Part shown: piece after piece, positions 39,181-48,348 of the stretch
Position numbering within the stretch: position 1 is the first letter of the stretch
Layout: each line of letters opens with the position of its first letter
Assembly (NCBI GenBank): GCA_002842735.1
Contig: PHEB01000006.1
Coordinates: 82,316-146,315, forward strand
Direction of reading: 5' to 3'
Source: Alphaproteobacteria bacterium HGW-Alphaproteobacteria-7
GTDB lineage: Bacteria; Pseudomonadota; Alphaproteobacteria; Sphingomonadales; Sphingomonadaceae
DNA length: 64,000 bases
The notes under the pieces: model-generated
What the model was told of the DNA's origin: nothing
Seen by the model: only the letters and a program-made list of their open reading frames with translations
Databases searched by the model: none
Position numbers and translations under genes: made by a program

Positions 39181-41469
39181 ATGCGCGATGTGCCGATCAT
39201 TCCTATGGGAGACGATCCAGGCGGCAGCAATGCCGCTGGCGGAGCAATGCCGCGCCCTTGGCAAACCACGGGGCGAATGTCCAGCGTCTGGGGCTGGCAG
39301 GGCGGGGCGATCGGACCGCGTCTGGCCGATGCCACCGAGGCGTTTCTTGCCCGCGCCGGGTTTGACCGCGCGCCGTGGCTGACGGTGATTTTCGCCGGGG
39401 GGATCGGCACGTGGTTCGTCCTGCCGGAAATGTGGCAATGGTGTGCGGCCATCGCGATCGGGGTGGGAGCAGCGGTGGCGGCGTTCGCGCTATGGCCAAT
39501 TGGCAGCGCCGCGGACGAACATCGCGCGCATCTACGGCTTGCGGTTGTGACTGGCAGCTTGGTGTTCGCTTTTGGAGTCGCGGTGATCTGGGCGCGTTCG
39601 GAAATGGTCGGTGCCGAACCGATTGCCCGGCCTGTGGTGGAGCAATTGCACGGCCATGTGCTCGAACGCGAAGACCAACCTGCTGATGGACGGCTGCGAT
39701 TGACGCTGGCGGTGCGCGATTTTGGAACGGGCGCCGCGCGCAAGGTCAGGATCAACGTCCCGCTTACGGCGTTTGGTGACGGTGGTGTGCCGTCTGGCCT
39801 GGCCGAAGGCGCGGTGGTGAGGCTGCGCGCGCGATTGATGCCGCCTGCCAGCCCGATGCTCCCCGGTAGCTATGATTTTGCCCGCGCAGCGTGGTTCAAG
39901 GGGCTGGCGGCCACTGGCACGATGGTCGGCCCGCTCGAAACCATTAGCCCGGCGCCAGAGGCAGGCGGGATTGCCAGTGCCCAACGCTGGCTTGCCGCGC
40001 ACGTTCGCGCGCGGGTGGATGGATCGGCGGGAGCGATTGCGGCGGCCTTTGCCAGTGGTGACCGTGGCAGCATTACCGAGGCCGATGAGGCAGCGATGCG
40101 CGATTCGGGCCTCACCCACTTGCTGTCGATCAGCGGATTGCACGTGAGCGCGGTGATTGCTGCGGCCTATTTCGCGGCGCTGCGATTGTTGGCGCTGTGG
40201 CCCGCACTGGTGCTCAGGGTTCGGCTGCCGGTGGTGGCAGCTGCGGCGGGGGCGCTTGCCGGAGTGGGGTATACACTGCTTACGGGGGCAGAGGTGCCGA
40301 CGGTGCGTAGCTGTGTTGCGGCACTGCTGGTGCTGGGTGCGCTGGCGCTGGGGCGCGAGGCATTGTCGCTCAGAATGGTGGCGGTGGCGGGCGGGTTTGT
40401 GCTGCTGCTGTGGCCGGAAAGCGCCATCGGGCCGAGCTTTCAGATGAGCTTTTCTGCGGTGATCGCGATCATAGCGCTATCCACCAGCGCACCGGCGCGG
40501 GTGTTCCTTGCCGCGCGCGAGGAGCCATGGCTGGCGCGGATCGGGCGGCGGGTGGTGATGCTGTTTGTGACCGGTGTGGTGATCGAACTGGCGTTGATGC
40601 CGATCGTGCTGTTTCACTTCCATCGCGCAGGTTTCTATGGCGCGGCGGCGAACATTTTCGCCATTCCGCTGGTGACTTTTATCTCGATGCCCCTGATCGC
40701 ACTGGGGTTGTTGCTCGATCTGGTAGGGTTGGGCGCGCCATGCTGGTGGTTGGCGCAGCAATCGCTCGACCTGTTGCTCTGGATCGCGCATTTCACTGCC
40801 GATCAGCCCGGAGCGGTCAAGTTGATGCCGCAGCTCGGCGGAGTGACGACGGGGCTGTTTGTGATCGGTGGGTTGTGGCTGGCGCTGTGGAAGGGACGGG
40901 CGCGGCTTTTGGGATTTGGCCTGGTGATGGCGGCGACCATCCTTGCTGCGGCTACTCCGATTCCCGATTTGTTGGTGGCGGGCGATGGGCAGCAGGTCGG
41001 CATCACCATGACTGGCCCTGATGGGCAGCGCCACTTGCTGTCCTTGCGCGATAGCCGTTCGTCCTTCACCCGCGATAATCTGATGCAGCTTTCCGGGGTG
41101 AAGGCTGAGCCGGTGCCGCTGGCCGAATGGCCGCAAGCGCGCTGTTCCTCGGCGTTCTGCACGGTGACGATCGACCGGGGCGGGCGGGACTGGGTGATCC
41201 TGCTGGGGCGGGGGCGCACGCAGGTGGAGGAGCGCGCCTTAGCGGCCGCCTGCGCCGAGGTCGACATCGTCATTGCCGAGCGGTTCTTGCCGCGATCCTG
41301 CCGCCCGCGTTGGCTCAAGGCAGATCGGCGGATGCTGGAGCGCAGCGGCGGGCTTTCAATCTACCTTGCTGAAGAACGCATCACTAGTGTGGGCGAAAGT
41401 CAGGGGCAGCATGGTTGGTGGAAGGGGGCGACGGATCAGCGGAGTAAGGGAGGGTCAAGCCGACCCTAA
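39181..41469 (+). CDS. comEC: ComEC/Rec2-family DNA uptake channel protein
   Basis: 762-residue polytopic membrane protein related to the channel that carries transforming DNA across the inner membrane. The N-terminal DUF4131-like region, the central competence domain with TEADEAAMRDSGLTHLLSISGLHVSAVI and many hydrophobic helices are evident. The C-terminal part is short and does not show the HxHxDH metallo-beta-lactamase motif of long ComEC forms, usual for alphaproteobacterial members. ATG 39181 is selected because the upstream frame runs through the divergent gltX. Competence in this organism is not shown. Confidence 0.85.
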   Translation: MRDVPIIPMGDDPGGSNAAGGAMPRPWQTTGRMSSVWGWQGGAIGPRLADATEAFLARAGFDRAPWLTVIFAGGIGTWFVLPEMWQWCAAIAIGVGAAVAAFALWPIGSAADEHRAHLRLAVVTGSLVFAFGVAVIWARSEMVGAEPIARPVVEQLHGHVLEREDQPADGRLRLTLAVRDFGTGAARKVRINVPLTAFGDGGVPSGLAEGAVVRLRARLMPPASPMLPGSYDFARAAWFKGLAATGTMVGPLETISPAPEAGGIASAQRWLAAHVRARVDGSAGAIAAAFASGDRGSITEADEAAMRDSGLTHLLSISGLHVSAVIAAAYFAALRLLALWPALVLRVRLPVVAAAAGALAGVGYTLLTGAEVPTVRSCVAALLVLGALALGREALSLRMVAVAGGFVLLLWPESAIGPSFQMSFSAVIAIIALSTSAPARVFLAAREEPWLARIGRRVVMLFVTGVVIELALMPIVLFHFHRAGFYGAAANIFAIPLVTFISMPLIALGLLLDLVGLGAPCWWLAQQSLDLLLWIAHFTADQPGAVKLMPQLGGVTTGLFVIGGLWLALWKGRARLLGFGLVMAATILAAATPIPDLLVAGDGQQVGITMTGPDGQRHLLSLRDSRSSFTRDNLMQLSGVKAEPVPLAEWPQARCSSAFCTVTIDRGGRDWVILLGRGRTQVEERALAAACAEVDIVIAERFLPRSCRPRWLKADRRMLERSGGLSIYLAEERITSVGESQGQHGWWKGATDQRSKGGSSRP

Positions 41470-41477
41470 GCCACCCC

Positions 41478-41514
41478 AAGGAGGGGTCTAGAGGGGGTCT
41501 AGACCACCCCTAAA
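41478..41514. terminator. Possible hairpin after comEC
   Basis: AGGGGT near 41483 can pair with ACCCCT near 41509, enclosing a GGTCTAGACC palindrome, within the gap between convergent comEC and lexA. No T tract follows, so a terminator role is weakly supported. Confidence 0.3.
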
Positions 41515-41523
41515 GGCCATCAT

Positions 41524-41592
41524 GGCGTGAAACATTTAATCGTAACACACTGTAATCAATCAATAAACAGGGCGAAGCCAATGTTTCACGCC
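41524..41592. repeat. 13-base perfect inverted repeat between comEC and lexA
   Basis: GGCGTGAAACATT (41524-41536) and its exact complement AATGTTTCACGCC (41580-41592) enclose 43 AT-rich bases that include AATCAATCAATAAAC. Both neighbouring genes end here, so it is not an obvious promoter. It could be a protein-binding pair, an RNA stem or a dispersed repeat. Confidence 0.6.
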
Positions 41593-41645
41593 GATTTTGA
41601 CTTTTCCAGTCAGCGCGGCGCGCGAATCCCGCACCGCTTCACCAA

Positions 41646-42326
41646 TCAGTGATAGCGCCGCAACAGACCGGCGAGCTTGCCTTGCACCTCAACCTCGTCC
41701 GCCCGGTAGAACTGCGGATCATAGGCCGCGTTGGCCGGATCGAGGCGCACCTGGCCGCCTTCCTTGCGCAGATATTTGAGCGTCGCTTCCTCGCCGCGCA
41801 CCAATGCCACCACAATTTCGCCATCGTGCGCGGTATTGGTGCGCCGCACCAGCGCATAATCGCCATCGAAAATCCCGGCTTCGACCATCGAATCGCCCGA
41901 TACCTCAAGCGCGTAATGTTCGCCCGGGCCGAGCAGTGCGGCGGGCACGGGCAGGGTGTTGTGGCCTTCGAATGCTTCGATCGGGGCGCCGGCCGCGATC
42001 CGCCCATGCAACGGCAGTTCGATCACGTCATTCGCCGCCTCGGGCGCGGCGCGACCTGTTGCCGGAGCCAGCGACACCACATTGTTGCCAGAAGCCCGCG
42101 CCGGTGTGGCATCTTCGGGCTGACGGATCACTTCGAGCGCGCGCGCGCGGTTGGGCAGGCGACGCAGGAACCCGCGTTCTTCGAGTGCGGAAATCAAACG
42201 GTGCACGCCCGACTTGCTTTTCAAGTCGAGCGCTTCCTTCATTTCTTCGAAACTCGGCGAGATCCCGGTTTCCTCCAGCCGTTGCTGGATAAAGCGGATC
42301 AGTTCGTGCTGTTTGGCGGTCAGCAT
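41646..42326 (-). CDS. lexA: LexA SOS-response repressor
   Basis: 226-residue repressor of DNA-damage genes that cleaves itself when RecA is activated. N-terminal winged helix ([40 protein letters not shown]) and C-terminal S24 peptidase domain. Cleavage bond Ala112-Gly113 in [11 protein letters not shown]; catalytic Ser146 in [10 protein letters not shown] and Lys184 in EATLKYL. An alphaproteobacterial SOS box lies upstream at 42448-42462, so it is expected to repress itself. moaC lies upstream on the same strand, 217 bases away. Confidence 0.95.
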   Translation of the reverse strand: MLTAKQHELIRFIQQRLEETGISPSFEEMKEALDLKSKSGVHRLISALEERGFLRRLPNRARALEVIRQPEDATPARASGNNVVSLAPATGRAAPEAANDVIELPLHGRIAAGAPIEAFEGHNTLPVPAALLGPGEHYALEVSGDSMVEAGIFDGDYALVRRTNTAHDGEIVVALVRGEEATLKYLRKEGGQVRLDPANAAYDPQFYRADEVEVQGKLAGLLRRYH

Positions 42327-42447
42327 TGATCAAAACTCCCTTGGTCGCATTCACGGCCTGCCGTTGCGGCGGGTCATGCCCATCCCTTGTGTGCGCCAAG
42401 AGGCACCGATTGGTGCGTTGCCTGCACGCCCCGTCCATCAATAAGGT

Positions 42448-42462
42448 GAACGAATAAGGAAC
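42448..42462 (-). promoter_or_regulatory. SOS box (LexA operator) of lexA
   Basis: On the minus strand the sequence reads GTTC-CTTATTC-GTTC, an exact match to the alphaproteobacterial LexA operator GTTC-N7-GTTC. It lies about 122 bases upstream of the lexA start, within the gap to moaC, consistent with autoregulation. Confidence 0.8.
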
Positions 42463-42543
42463 AATTAGGCAACCATAAGAACAGAGTCAAGCGCGCCGCG
42501 CGCCAAATCCGCGCAATTCAGCCATTTTGGAGGTGATGCGCAA

Positions 42544-43017
42544 TCATACCGCGGCCTTCCAATCACCCGATTTGCCGCCGGTCTTTTCGATCACGCGCAC
42601 TTCGCCGATCATCATGGCCTTATCAATCGCCTTGGCCATGTCGTAGATCGTCAGCAGCGCGACGCTGACCGCGACCATCGCCTCCATCTCAACGCCCGTA
42701 CGCCCGGTGAGCGCGGCGGTGGCGGTGGCGCGGATGGCGTCTGTTTCGTAGTGGAAATCGACCGTCACCGCCTCCAGACCCAACGGGTGGCACAGCGGGA
42801 TCAAATCGCCGGTGCGTTTGGCCGCCATGATCCCCGCAATGCGCGCGGCGGATAGCACATCGCCCTTGGGCGCATTGCCCGCGCGGATCGCGGCGAGCGC
42901 GTCTGCCGACATGGCGATGCGCCCCGATGCGACAGCCCGGCGGCGCGTTTCCGCCTTGCCGCCAACATCAACCATCCGCGCTGCGCCGCTATCATCGAGG
43001 TGGGTAAGGCCGTTCAT
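42544..43017 (-). CDS. moaC: Cyclic pyranopterin monophosphate synthase
   Basis: Converts the MoaA product to cyclic pyranopterin monophosphate in molybdenum cofactor synthesis. 157 residues, usual length, with [18 protein letters not shown] at the start, the [19 protein letters not shown] region, [36 protein letters not shown] and KTGGKSG at the end. Its ATG overlaps the trpC stop (ATGA). No other moa or moe gene is adjacent; related genomes often have moeA next to it, which is absent between moaC and lexA here. Confidence 0.95.
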   Translation of the reverse strand: MNGLTHLDDSGAARMVDVGGKAETRRRAVASGRIAMSADALAAIRAGNAPKGDVLSAARIAGIMAAKRTGDLIPLCHPLGLEAVTVDFHYETDAIRATATAALTGRTGVEMEAMVAVSVALLTIYDMAKAIDKAMMIGEVRVIEKTGGKSGDWKAAV

Positions 43018-43814
43018 GCGGGCGATTGTGCGCCCAGCAGCGCGGCGGTGGCAAGCGCAATATCATCGGCCCGCATCAGGCTTTCGCCCACCAAAAAGGT
43101 GCGCACGCCGCTGCGTTCGAGCCGTGCGAGATCAGCGTGGGTGTTGATCCCGCTTTCACCCACCAGCAACGCGCCTTGCGGTGCCAGCGGGGCAAGCCGT
43201 TCAGTGGTCGCAAGGCTGGTGGTGAAGGTTTTGAGGTCACGGTTATTGACCCCGATCAGCCGTGATTTCAGCACGCTCGCGGCGCGCTCCATCTCGGCCT
43301 CGTCGTGCACTTCGACCAGCACATCCATGCCGTGTTCGGCAGCAGCGGCCTCGATTTCGGCCATCGCGGTATCGTCCAGCGCGGCGACGATGATCAGGAT
43401 CGCGTCGGCCCCGATCGCGCGCGCTTCAAGGCATTGCCACGGATCGACCATGAAATCCTTGCGCAGCACCGGCAGCGTGCAGGCGGCGCGGGCGGCGATG
43501 AGGTAATCCTCGTGACCCTGAAAATAGGGCGCATCGGTCAGCACCGAAAGGCAGGCCGCGCCGCCTTGTTCATAGGCGGCGGCGTGATCGGCCGGGCGGA
43601 AATCAGCGCGGATCAGGCCTTTGGAGGGGCTGGCTTTCTTGATTTCTGCGATCAGCGCATATCCGGTGTTGGCGCGGGCGCGCAGCGCGGCTTCGAACCC
43701 GCGCGGAGCGGTCTGCGCATGGGCTGCAGCGGTCAGCTGCGCCTCGCTAATCGCCAGCTTGCGCGCGGCGACCACTTCGCGTTTGGCAGCGCAGATTTCT
43801 TCGAGCTTGTTCAT
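43014..43814 (-). CDS. trpC: Indole-3-glycerol phosphate synthase
   Basis: TIM-barrel enzyme of tryptophan synthesis, 266 residues, not fused to TrpF. Signatures: [55 protein letters not shown] and LVGESGI. ATG 43814 ([16 protein letters not shown]) lies four bases after the trpD stop; the longer frame upstream is inside trpD. Confidence 0.95.
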   Translation of the reverse strand: MNKLEEICAAKREVVAARKLAISEAQLTAAAHAQTAPRGFEAALRARANTGYALIAEIKKASPSKGLIRADFRPADHAAAYEQGGAACLSVLTDAPYFQGHEDYLIAARAACTLPVLRKDFMVDPWQCLEARAIGADAILIIVAALDDTAMAEIEAAAAEHGMDVLVEVHDEAEMERAASVLKSRLIGVNNRDLKTFTTSLATTERLAPLAPQGALLVGESGINTHADLARLERSGVRTFLVGESLMRADDIALATAALLGAQSPA

Positions 43815-43818
43815 CGCG

Positions 43819-44814
43819 TCACTTCGCCAGTGCAATCCATTGTTCAAGCAGCGCCTGTGCACGGCCGGAATCGAGCGCTTCGGCCGCCATTGCCACGCGA
43901 TCCTGCCAGCTTTCGCCGCGCTGCGCGACCAGCAGGGCACCTGCGGCATTAAACAGCACGGCGTCACGGTAAGGGCCGGGCGCGCCCATCAGCAGCGCCT
44001 TTAACGCAGCGGCGTTGTGTTTGGCATCATCGCCGCGAATCGCCTCTACCGGCGCGTGGGGGAGGCCTGCCGCGCTGGCATCGACCCGCTCCATCGTGAA
44101 GGCGTTGCCGGAAACCACCGCGACCTCGTTCCCGCTCGCGAGGCTAAGTTCGTCGAGCCCTTCATCGCCCGACACGATCAGCGATTGCCCGGTGCCAAGC
44201 CGTGCCAATGCGCCCGCATAGATCGGGACATAGGCGGGCCGCGCAATCCCGATCAGCTGGCTTTTGACCTTGGCCGGGTTCGATAGCGGGCCCATCAGGT
44301 TGAAGATCGTGCGTTTGCCGATTTTCTGCCGGATCGGTTGAATGCGCGCCATCGCCGGGTGGTGGTTTTTCGCGAACAGAAAACAGATGCCGATCTGCGC
44401 GAGGGTTTTTTCCGCAGTGCGCCCGGCGGCGTCCATATCGAGGCCGAGCGCTTCCAGCGTGTCCGCCGCGCCAGCCTTTGACGATGCCGCGCGGTTGCCG
44501 TGCTTGGCAACCGGCACCCCGCAGGCGGCCACTACCAGACTGACAGCGGTAGAGACGTTCAATGTGTGGTGCCCATCGCCCCCGGTGCCGCAGACGTCGA
44601 TGGCATTGTCCGGCGCGGCAATCGGGATCAACCGCGCCCGCAGCGCCCGCGCAGCCCCGGCGATTTCGTCAGCCGTCTCTCCGCGCGCAGACAGGGCGAT
44701 CAGGAAGGCTTCGATCTCCGTTTCGGACGGAGCGCCATCGAGCAGGGCGGCGAATGCGGCCTCGGCCTCAGCCTCGCTCAGCGGCGCGGTGACATCGGGG
44801 AGCTTGGCGGTCAT
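43819..44814 (-). CDS. trpD: Anthranilate phosphoribosyltransferase
   Basis: Second step of the tryptophan branch, 331 residues. The PRPP-binding loop [16 protein letters not shown] and [21 protein letters not shown] are intact, as is [23 protein letters not shown] 44814 overlaps the trpG stop (ATGA). Confidence 0.95.
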   Translation of the reverse strand: MTAKLPDVTAPLSEAEAEAAFAALLDGAPSETEIEAFLIALSARGETADEIAGAARALRARLIPIAAPDNAIDVCGTGGDGHHTLNVSTAVSLVVAACGVPVAKHGNRAASSKAGAADTLEALGLDMDAAGRTAEKTLAQIGICFLFAKNHHPAMARIQPIRQKIGKRTIFNLMGPLSNPAKVKSQLIGIARPAYVPIYAGALARLGTGQSLIVSGDEGLDELSLASGNEVAVVSGNAFTMERVDASAAGLPHAPVEAIRGDDAKHNAAALKALLMGAPGPYRDAVLFNAAGALLVAQRGESWQDRVAMAAEALDSGRAQALLEQWIALAK

Positions 44815-45422
44815 GGGATCAGCCTTTCGGGCATTTGCGGGTTCAGCCCGCACAGTGCCGCGAAATTGGCGAGCAGCGCGTGGCCGTGCTGCGTCGCGAT
44901 GCTTTCAGGGTGGAACTGCACCGAATGGATCGGCAGCTCGGCATGGCGAAACCCCATCACCGAGGGGTGATCCGCGCCCGGCGTTTCGGCATGGGCATTG
45001 GCGATCAGCGCGGGCGGAACATCGACTACCTCAAGGCTGTGATAGCGCGTGGCGATGAAGGGTGAGGGCAGGCCTGTGAACAGCCCGCTTCCGTCATGCG
45101 TGACCGGCGATGTCTTGCCATGCATCAACCCGCCGCGCTGCACGGTTCCGCCGAAATGCTGGCCAATCGCCTGATGGCCCAGGCACACCCCCATCAGCGG
45201 CTTGCCTGCATCGGCGCAGGCGGCAACCAGATCAAGGCTGATCCCCGCCTCATTCGGGGTGCAGGGGCCGGGTGAGATCAGGAACCCCGCCGCGTCGCTG
45301 CGCAAAGCCTCCGCAGCGGTCAGCGCATCATTGCGCTCCACCCGCACCTTGGCTCCCAACTCCATCAGGTAATGGACGAGGTTGAAGGTGAAGCTATCGT
45401 AATTGTCGATGACGAGGATCAT
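44811..45422 (-). CDS. trpG: Anthranilate synthase component II (glutamine amidotransferase)
   Basis: Class I glutamine amidotransferase that supplies ammonia to TrpE. 203 residues, starting [19 protein letters not shown]. Catalytic Cys in [15 protein letters not shown] and the His/Glu pair in [12 protein letters not shown]. It could also serve p-aminobenzoate synthesis. It overlaps the stop of the AT-rich gene upstream (ATGA). Confidence 0.95.
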   Translation of the reverse strand: MILVIDNYDSFTFNLVHYLMELGAKVRVERNDALTAAEALRSDAAGFLISPGPCTPNEAGISLDLVAACADAGKPLMGVCLGHQAIGQHFGGTVQRGGLMHGKTSPVTHDGSGLFTGLPSPFIATRYHSLEVVDVPPALIANAHAETPGADHPSVMGFRHAELPIHSVQFHPESIATQHGHALLANFAALCGLNPQMPERLIP

Positions 45423-45964
45423 TCGTCCGCCTCAGCCTCCTGTTCGTCACGTAGGTAGAGCCGGACCGCCTCACGAGCTAGCTGGCCGTATTCATATTTC
45501 ATTCCTAGGCCCACATAGATGTCGTTTTCGGCATCAATTACTCTGAAGACATGCCCAAACCCATCATCAACAATTGAATTAGATGCAAAAATTGTCGAAG
45601 GTATGATTGGTCCAACAGGATCGGATTCAAGCCAAATATCAATTCGTTCATCAAGATGTTCAATAAAATTTCTTAAATTTCTATCTAATATAGCTGATTT
45701 TTCGTCAATTCCGTAAGCTTGCCGCAAGTAGTGCGTTCTGACTTCCGTGAACGCGTATTTCCTAGACGGATCAAAATATCGCGCGATAGCGGCACAATTT
45801 GAGAGGGCCGAGTTAAGATAAATCGATGCTTTAACAGCATCCTCACCCTGGTCTGCAATTTCTCGGAACATTGCAAAAGCCATAACAGCGAGATGGAGAT
45901 GTTCGTCAATTGCAGTCTCATAAAATGAAATCGCGTATGGTGGGAAGTTAGCGGCCTCAGTCAT
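45419..45964 (-). CDS. AT-rich unknown gene in the trp cluster, R-x4-H motif
   Basis: 181-residue, mainly helical acidic protein. The most conserved-looking stretch is [17 protein letters not shown], with Arg98-x4-His103; an R-x4-6-H motif is the hallmark of HEPN-fold RNases, though the fold cannot be proved from this. Base composition is far less GC-rich than any neighbour (parts near 45,660-45,720 are AT-dominated), which indicates recent transfer. It nevertheless has 4-base ATGA overlaps with the genes on both sides, so it is inserted precisely into the operon. Function unknown; not a tryptophan gene. Confidence 0.65.
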   Translation of the reverse strand: MTEAANFPPYAISFYETAIDEHLHLAVMAFAMFREIADQGEDAVKASIYLNSALSNCAAIARYFDPSRKYAFTEVRTHYLRQAYGIDEKSAILDRNLRNFIEHLDERIDIWLESDPVGPIIPSTIFASNSIVDDGFGHVFRVIDAENDIYVGLGMKYEYGQLAREAVRLYLRDEQEAEADE

Positions 45965-46806
45965 TGCGCCGCTCCTTCGCGCTTGCTCACCACGATGATC
46001 GGGCCGATGCGCGCCTTGTCCTGCCGTCCGGTGGCGGGATCCCATAGCGCGGATACCTGCCCATCGAGATAGAGCGCATTGGCCGCCTTCACCTCATCGC
46101 GGAAATAGCGCGCCAATTGCCCGAAGCTGATGTCTCCGCGTGAAATCACGAAATGGGCCGCACCCTTGGCGTCCACGCCCACCCCGTTGCGAATCGCGCG
46201 CGAGGGGCCGTTGTCCTGAATATCGGGGTGCAGTTTGCCATCGATCACCAGCATCGGGCCGGACTGAGTGCCGAATTGTGGGCGATCCCCCACGGTCGCG
46301 ATGAATGCATCGCGCGCCAGCACCCGCCACGTGCCCCCGGTGCCGAAGAACACGCCGTTGGGCTGCATATAGAAATTGCCCTCACCGTCACCGCGATCAA
46401 TCTCTGACAGGCGCTCCCCATTCTCGACATAATAGCCCAGGGGTTTGAGATCATCGCCATACATCCCACCGTTCATGGCGAAGGCGATTGATGCGGGATC
46501 GACCGTGGCGGCAAACGCGCTCATCGAACCGAAGGGCTGCCCACCGTTGACCGCATTTGCCATCGCAATGCGGTGCTTGGCCGGATCGGCGGTGCAATGG
46601 GTCAGCGCCGCGCCTTCGAACGTTACGTCGCGGCAGGCGGAGGGCCCGGCGGCCTGCGATGGTGTGGCTGATGGTGAAGGGGGCGACAACACCTCGCCCG
46701 ATGATCCATCCAGCTGCATCCGCACCACCGGCTCACCCGCAGGCGCTTCCGAACAGGCGGACATCGCCAACACGAGGCTGGCCGCAAGCACAACCCGGCG
46801 GATCAT
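45961..46806 (-). CDS. Phosphodiester glycosidase family lipoprotein (DUF2233/NAGPA)
   Basis: 281-residue protein with a lipoprotein signal (IRRVVLAASLVLAMSAC) and the phosphodiester-glycosidase domain: FAMNGGMYGDDLKPLGYYVENGE, YMQPNGVFF, QSGPMLVIDGKLHP, RNGVGVDAKG and ALYLDGQVSALWDP. Members act on sugar phosphodiesters in the periplasm; the substrate here is unknown. It lies between trpE and the AT-rich gene, with 4-base overlaps at both ends. ATG 46806 is chosen for the signal peptide and the overlap. Confidence 0.85.
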   Translation of the reverse strand: MIRRVVLAASLVLAMSACSEAPAGEPVVRMQLDGSSGEVLSPPSPSATPSQAAGPSACRDVTFEGAALTHCTADPAKHRIAMANAVNGGQPFGSMSAFAATVDPASIAFAMNGGMYGDDLKPLGYYVENGERLSEIDRGDGEGNFYMQPNGVFFGTGGTWRVLARDAFIATVGDRPQFGTQSGPMLVIDGKLHPDIQDNGPSRAIRNGVGVDAKGAAHFVISRGDISFGQLARYFRDEVKAANALYLDGQVSALWDPATGRQDKARIGPIIVVSKREGAAQ

Positions 46807-48329
46807 TGCCCATACCCCGGCTCGCCAGCGACGCGCACCGCTTCGCGCGCGGCGGCGATCAGCGCGCCTGCCTTGGCGCGGCATTCGGCGAGTTCGTATT
46901 CGGGATCGCTATCGGCGACGATCCCCGCGCCTGCCTGCACGTGCATCACCCCGTCCTTCACCACCGCAGTGCGCAACACGATGCACGAATCAAGGCTGCC
47001 ATCGGGCGCGAAATATCCGACGCCCCCGGCATAGGCCCCGCGTGTTTCGGGTTCGAGTTCTGCAATAATCTCGCACGCGCGGATTTTGGGCGCGCCCGAC
47101 ACGGTGCCCGCCGGAAAGCCCGCAAACAACGCGTCGAGCGCGTCTTTATCGGACGCAAGCTGTCCCACCACATTGCTAACGATGTGCATCACGTGGCTGT
47201 AACGTTCGACCGTAAAACTGTCGGTGACAGTCACGCTGCCCGCCGCTGCCACCCGGCCCACATCATTGCGCCCCAGATCGAGCAGCATCAGGTGTTCGGC
47301 GCGTTCCTTGGGATCGGCGAGCAGGCTGGCTTCGTTGGCGACATCCTCATCGCGCGATTGCCCACGCGGGCGCGTGCCTGCAATCGGGCGAATCGTGAGT
47401 TCATTGTCCCGCACCCGCACCAGGATTTCCGGGCTGGAACCGACCAGTGCAAAGCCGGGCAGATCGAGGAAATAGAGAAACGGCGAGGGGTTCACCCGCC
47501 GCAGCGCGCGATACAGCGCCAGCGGCGGCAGGGGGAAGGGGCAGGTGAAACGCTGCGCCAGCACCACCTGAAAAATGTCGCCCGCCAGAATGTAATCCTT
47601 CGCCCGCAGCGCCATCGCCTTGTAATCATCGGCTGCAATGACCGGGGCCAGATCAGGCAGGGTATCGGTCAGCGCGGCGGTGTCAGCAGCAGGGGCGGGC
47701 TGGGCGAGTTGGCTCAAGGCCGCGTCAATCCGCTCGCCCGCGCGCGCCACCGCAGCGGCAGGATCGCTCGCCTGCCAGATCGGGGCAATCGCGAACAGCG
47801 CGTTGGTGAGGCCATCGAACACCAGAATCACCGTGGGCCGCACAAACAGCATATCGGGCAGTTCCAGCGGGCTGCCGGCGGCGCGCGGCAAGGTTTCGAC
47901 CAGCCCGATCGTTTCATAGCCGAGATAGCCCACCAGACAGGCCAATGCAGGCGGCAAGCCTTCGGGCATCGGATCAATCCGGCAGGCATCCGCCAGCGCG
48001 CGCAGTTCGGCCAACGCATTGCCATTACACGGGCTGAAGGCATCGCGGTCAATGCGCCAATCGCGGTTGATTTCCGCCGACGCGCCGCGCGCCCGGAACA
48101 CCAGATCGGGATCAAGGCCCAGCAGGCTGTAACGCCCGCGCACTTCGCCGCCTTCGACCGATTCGAGCAGGAAATCGCCGCGCCCCGGCACGATCAGCCG
48201 CCGCGCTGCGCCGACTGGCGTGTCGCTATCGGCTATGATTCGCCGCCACACCAGCGCCGCACGCCCATCTGCCAGCGCGGCGATGGCGGTTTCAGCGTTT
48301 TCGGGCAGGCCAGCGGCAGATGGGGTCAC
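46803..48329 (-). CDS. trpE: Anthranilate synthase component I
   Basis: Makes anthranilate from chorismate with TrpG. 508 residues. The tryptophan feedback-site motif is DFLLESVEGG and the catalytic core includes FQVVLAQRF, PIAGTRPRG, DLGRNDVGRVA, SHVMHIVSNVVG and FPAGTVSGAPKIRA, with GAGIVADSDPEYE near the end. Start is the GTG at 48329 (MTPSAAGLPENAETAI), 20 bases after the ppiD stop. No leader peptide or attenuator space exists upstream, so expression likely follows ppiD. Confidence 0.93.
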   Translation of the reverse strand: MTPSAAGLPENAETAIAALADGRAALVWRRIIADSDTPVGAARRLIVPGRGDFLLESVEGGEVRGRYSLLGLDPDLVFRARGASAEINRDWRIDRDAFSPCNGNALAELRALADACRIDPMPEGLPPALACLVGYLGYETIGLVETLPRAAGSPLELPDMLFVRPTVILVFDGLTNALFAIAPIWQASDPAAAVARAGERIDAALSQLAQPAPAADTAALTDTLPDLAPVIAADDYKAMALRAKDYILAGDIFQVVLAQRFTCPFPLPPLALYRALRRVNPSPFLYFLDLPGFALVGSSPEILVRVRDNELTIRPIAGTRPRGQSRDEDVANEASLLADPKERAEHLMLLDLGRNDVGRVAAAGSVTVTDSFTVERYSHVMHIVSNVVGQLASDKDALDALFAGFPAGTVSGAPKIRACEIIAELEPETRGAYAGGVGYFAPDGSLDSCIVLRTAVVKDGVMHVQAGAGIVADSDPEYELAECRAKAGALIAAAREAVRVAGEPGYGQ

Positions 48330-48348
48330 GAAACAATCACGCCTGCGC

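Noticed and set aside
39181..41469. ComEC with C-terminal metallo-beta-lactamase domain
   Set aside because: No HxHxDH motif is visible in the short C-terminal part, so the domain is not claimed.
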